Shown piece after piece: positions 5,030-6,375 of a stretch of DNA of 6,375 bases. The stretch is from assembly GCA_016297805.1 (NCBI GenBank), contig JAEDFX010000117.1, forward strand, positions 1 through 6,375, in the 5' to 3' direction. The stretch's first letter is position 1; every line of letters starts with the position of its first letter. This DNA comes from Treponema sp. (GTDB lineage: Bacteria > Spirochaetota > Spirochaetia > Treponematales > Treponemataceae). The notes beneath the pieces are model-generated. The model was given only the letters and a program-made list of their open reading frames with translations. It was not told the origin of the DNA and made no database searches. The translations under genes and the position numbers were made by a program.

Positions 5030-6375
5030 ATGAATAAACCAAAGATTAAGATTGGTATCGTAGCTGTTAGCCGCGACTGTTTCCCAGAATCTCTTTCTGT
5101 AAACAGAAGAAAAGCTTTAGTTGAAGCTTATACAAAAAAATATGGTGCAGATGAAATCTACGAATGTCCAATTTGTATCGTAGAAAGTGAAATCCATATG
5201 GTTCAGGCTTTGGAAGATATTAAGAAGGCTGGATGTAACGCACTCTGTGTTTACCTGGGAAACTTCGGTCCAGAAATTGCTGAAACATTGTTGGCAAAAC
5301 ACTTTGAAGGTCCAAAGATGTTCTGTGCAGCTGCAGAAGAAACATCTAAGAATGGTGGACTTATCCAGGGTCGTGGAGATGCTTACTGTGGTATGCTCAA
5401 CGCTTCTTACAACCTTAAGCTCCGCAACATCAAAGCTTACATCCCTGAATATCCAGTAGGAACAGCTGAACAGTGTGCAGATATGATTCATGAATTTGCA
5501 CCAATCGCAAAAGCTGTTTACGCTTTGAATCACTTGAAGATTATTTCTTTCGGACCACGTCCATTAAACTTCCTTGCTTGTAACGCACCAATTAAACAGC
5601 TCTACAACTTGGGTGTTGAAATCGAAGAAAACTCAGAGCTTGACTTGTTTGAAGCATTCAACAAACACGCTGGCGACCCACGTATTAAAGAAGTTGCTGC
5701 TGACATGGCTAAAGAACTTGGAGCTGGAAACAAAAAACCTGAAATCCTTGAAAAACTGGCACAGTACGAAATTACACTTCTTGACTGGATTGAAGCTCAC
5801 AAAGGTTACCGTGAATTCGTTGCAATTGCAGGTAAATGTTGGCCAGCATTCCAGACACAGTTTGGATTCGTTCCTTGCTATGTAAACTCACGTCTTACAG
5901 CAAAAGGTATTCCAGTATCTTGTGAAGTAGATATCTACGGATGTCTTTCTGAATTCATTGGTACAGTTGTTTCTAATGACACAGTTACACTCCTGGACAT
6001 CAACAACACAGTTCCACAGGATATCTATGATGAAGACATCAAAGGTAAACACGGAACATACACAATCAAAGATACATTCATGGGATTCCACTGTGGTAAC
6101 ACAGCATCTTCTAAACTTTCATTCTGTGAAATGAAATACCAGATGATTATGGCTCGCAGCCTCCCAGTTGAAGTTACAAACGGTACTCTCGAAGGTGACA
6201 TTATGCCTGGTGACATCACATTCTTCCGTCTCCAGTCAACAGCTGATGCTAAGCTCCGTGCTTACATTGCTCATGGTGAAGTTCTTCCAGTTGCTACTCG
6301 TTCATTCGGTGGTATTGGTATCTTCGCTATTCCAGAAATGGGACGTTTCTACCGCCACGTACTTATCGAAGGAAA
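5030..6375 (+). CDS. L-fucose/L-arabinose isomerase family protein (3' truncated by window)
   Basis: This is an aldose-ketose isomerase of the FucI-related family (COG2407 type), metal dependent (Mn in studied members) and cytoplasmic. 448 complete codons are visible with no stop; family members near 490-500 residues imply that about 40-50 C-terminal residues lie past the edge. The N-terminal MNKPKIKIGIVAVSRDCFPE begins the Rossmann-like domain, and GRGDAYCGMLNA (114-125) belongs to the second domain. Two of the three metal ligands of the E. coli FucI pattern are recognisable: E299 in CEVDIYG and D323 in LLDINN. The third, a C-terminal histidine, is expected just beyond the window. AGGAG at 5019-5023, six bases before ATG, fixes the start, and a strong promoter lies upstream. 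Codons are C-ended (AAC, GAC, ATC, CTC), suggesting high expression. With xylB and a xylanase nearby, the substrate could be a pentose rather than L-fucose; the sequence alone does not decide it. Confidence 0.88.
   Translation, partial: MNKPKIKIGIVAVSRDCFPESLSVNRRKALVEAYTKKYGADEIYECPICIVESEIHMVQALEDIKKAGCNALCVYLGNFGPEIAETLLAKHFEGPKMFCAAAEETSKNGGLIQGRGDAYCGMLNASYNLKLRNIKAYIPEYPVGTAEQCADMIHEFAPIAKAVYALNHLKIISFGPRPLNFLACNAPIKQLYNLGVEIEENSELDLFEAFNKHAGDPRIKEVAADMAKELGAGNKKPEILEKLAQYEITLLDWIEAHKGYREFVAIAGKCWPAFQTQFGFVPCYVNSRLTAKGIPVSCEVDIYGCLSEFIGTVVSNDTVTLLDINNTVPQDIYDEDIKGKHGTYTIKDTFMGFHCGNTASSKLSFCEMKYQMIMARSLPVEVTNGTLEGDIMPGDITFFRLQSTADAKLRAYIAHGEVLPVATRSFGGIGIFAIPEMGRFYRHVLIEG

Noticed and set aside
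5117..5533. Long minus-strand open frame opposite the isomerase gene
   Set aside because: It is a shadow of the real plus-strand gene: cysteine/phenylalanine-rich, without motifs, and without a ribosome site. The same applies to other frames opposite xylB and xth.

Overview
The window looks like a piece of an AT-rich bacterial chromosome devoted to sugar and xylan use. The protein styles (clostridia/spirochaete-like xylulokinase, DUF4867, L-fucose-isomerase-type enzyme, intracellular GH10 xylanase) and the AGGAG-type ribosome sites best fit a gut or rumen Treponema. A Lachnospiraceae-like clostridium remains possible. No similarity search was possible, so the taxon is inferred from remembered family resemblance.

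Layout. Positions 1-187 hold a sigma-70-like promoter and a strikingly GC-rich, foldable element that would lie in the leader of the next gene. xylB (xylulokinase, 188-1672) follows. Six bases later comes a small membrane-anchored protein with an SH3/LSm-like tail (1679-1984), closed by a strong intrinsic terminator (1990-2018). A second plus-strand unit holds an unrecognised 65-aa protein (2042-2239) abutting exodeoxyribonuclease III (2240-3028). A cytoplasmic GH10 endo-xylanase runs on the minus strand (3018-4091), and its 3' end overlaps that of xth by 11 bp. A 171-bp divergent intergenic region separates it from a DUF4867 cupin-like gene (4263-4910). A promoter-bearing gap (4911-5029) precedes an L-fucose/L-arabinose isomerase-family gene (5030 onward), which is cut by the right edge after 448 codons.

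How it works together. The inferred theme is intracellular breakdown of imported xylo-oligosaccharides by the GH10 enzyme, aldose-to-ketose conversion by the isomerase (possibly aided by the DUF4867 protein), and phosphorylation of D-xylulose by XylB for entry into the pentose phosphate pathway. No XylA-type xylose isomerase, transporter or beta-xylosidase is visible here. The substrate of the FucI-type isomerase is therefore the main open question. xth and the two small proteins appear to be unrelated passengers.

The items most worth a second look are the GC-rich leader element before xylB, the DUF4867/FucI-type pair in a xylan context, and the small membrane protein coupled to xylB. I see no CRISPR array, transposase, tRNA or rRNA.
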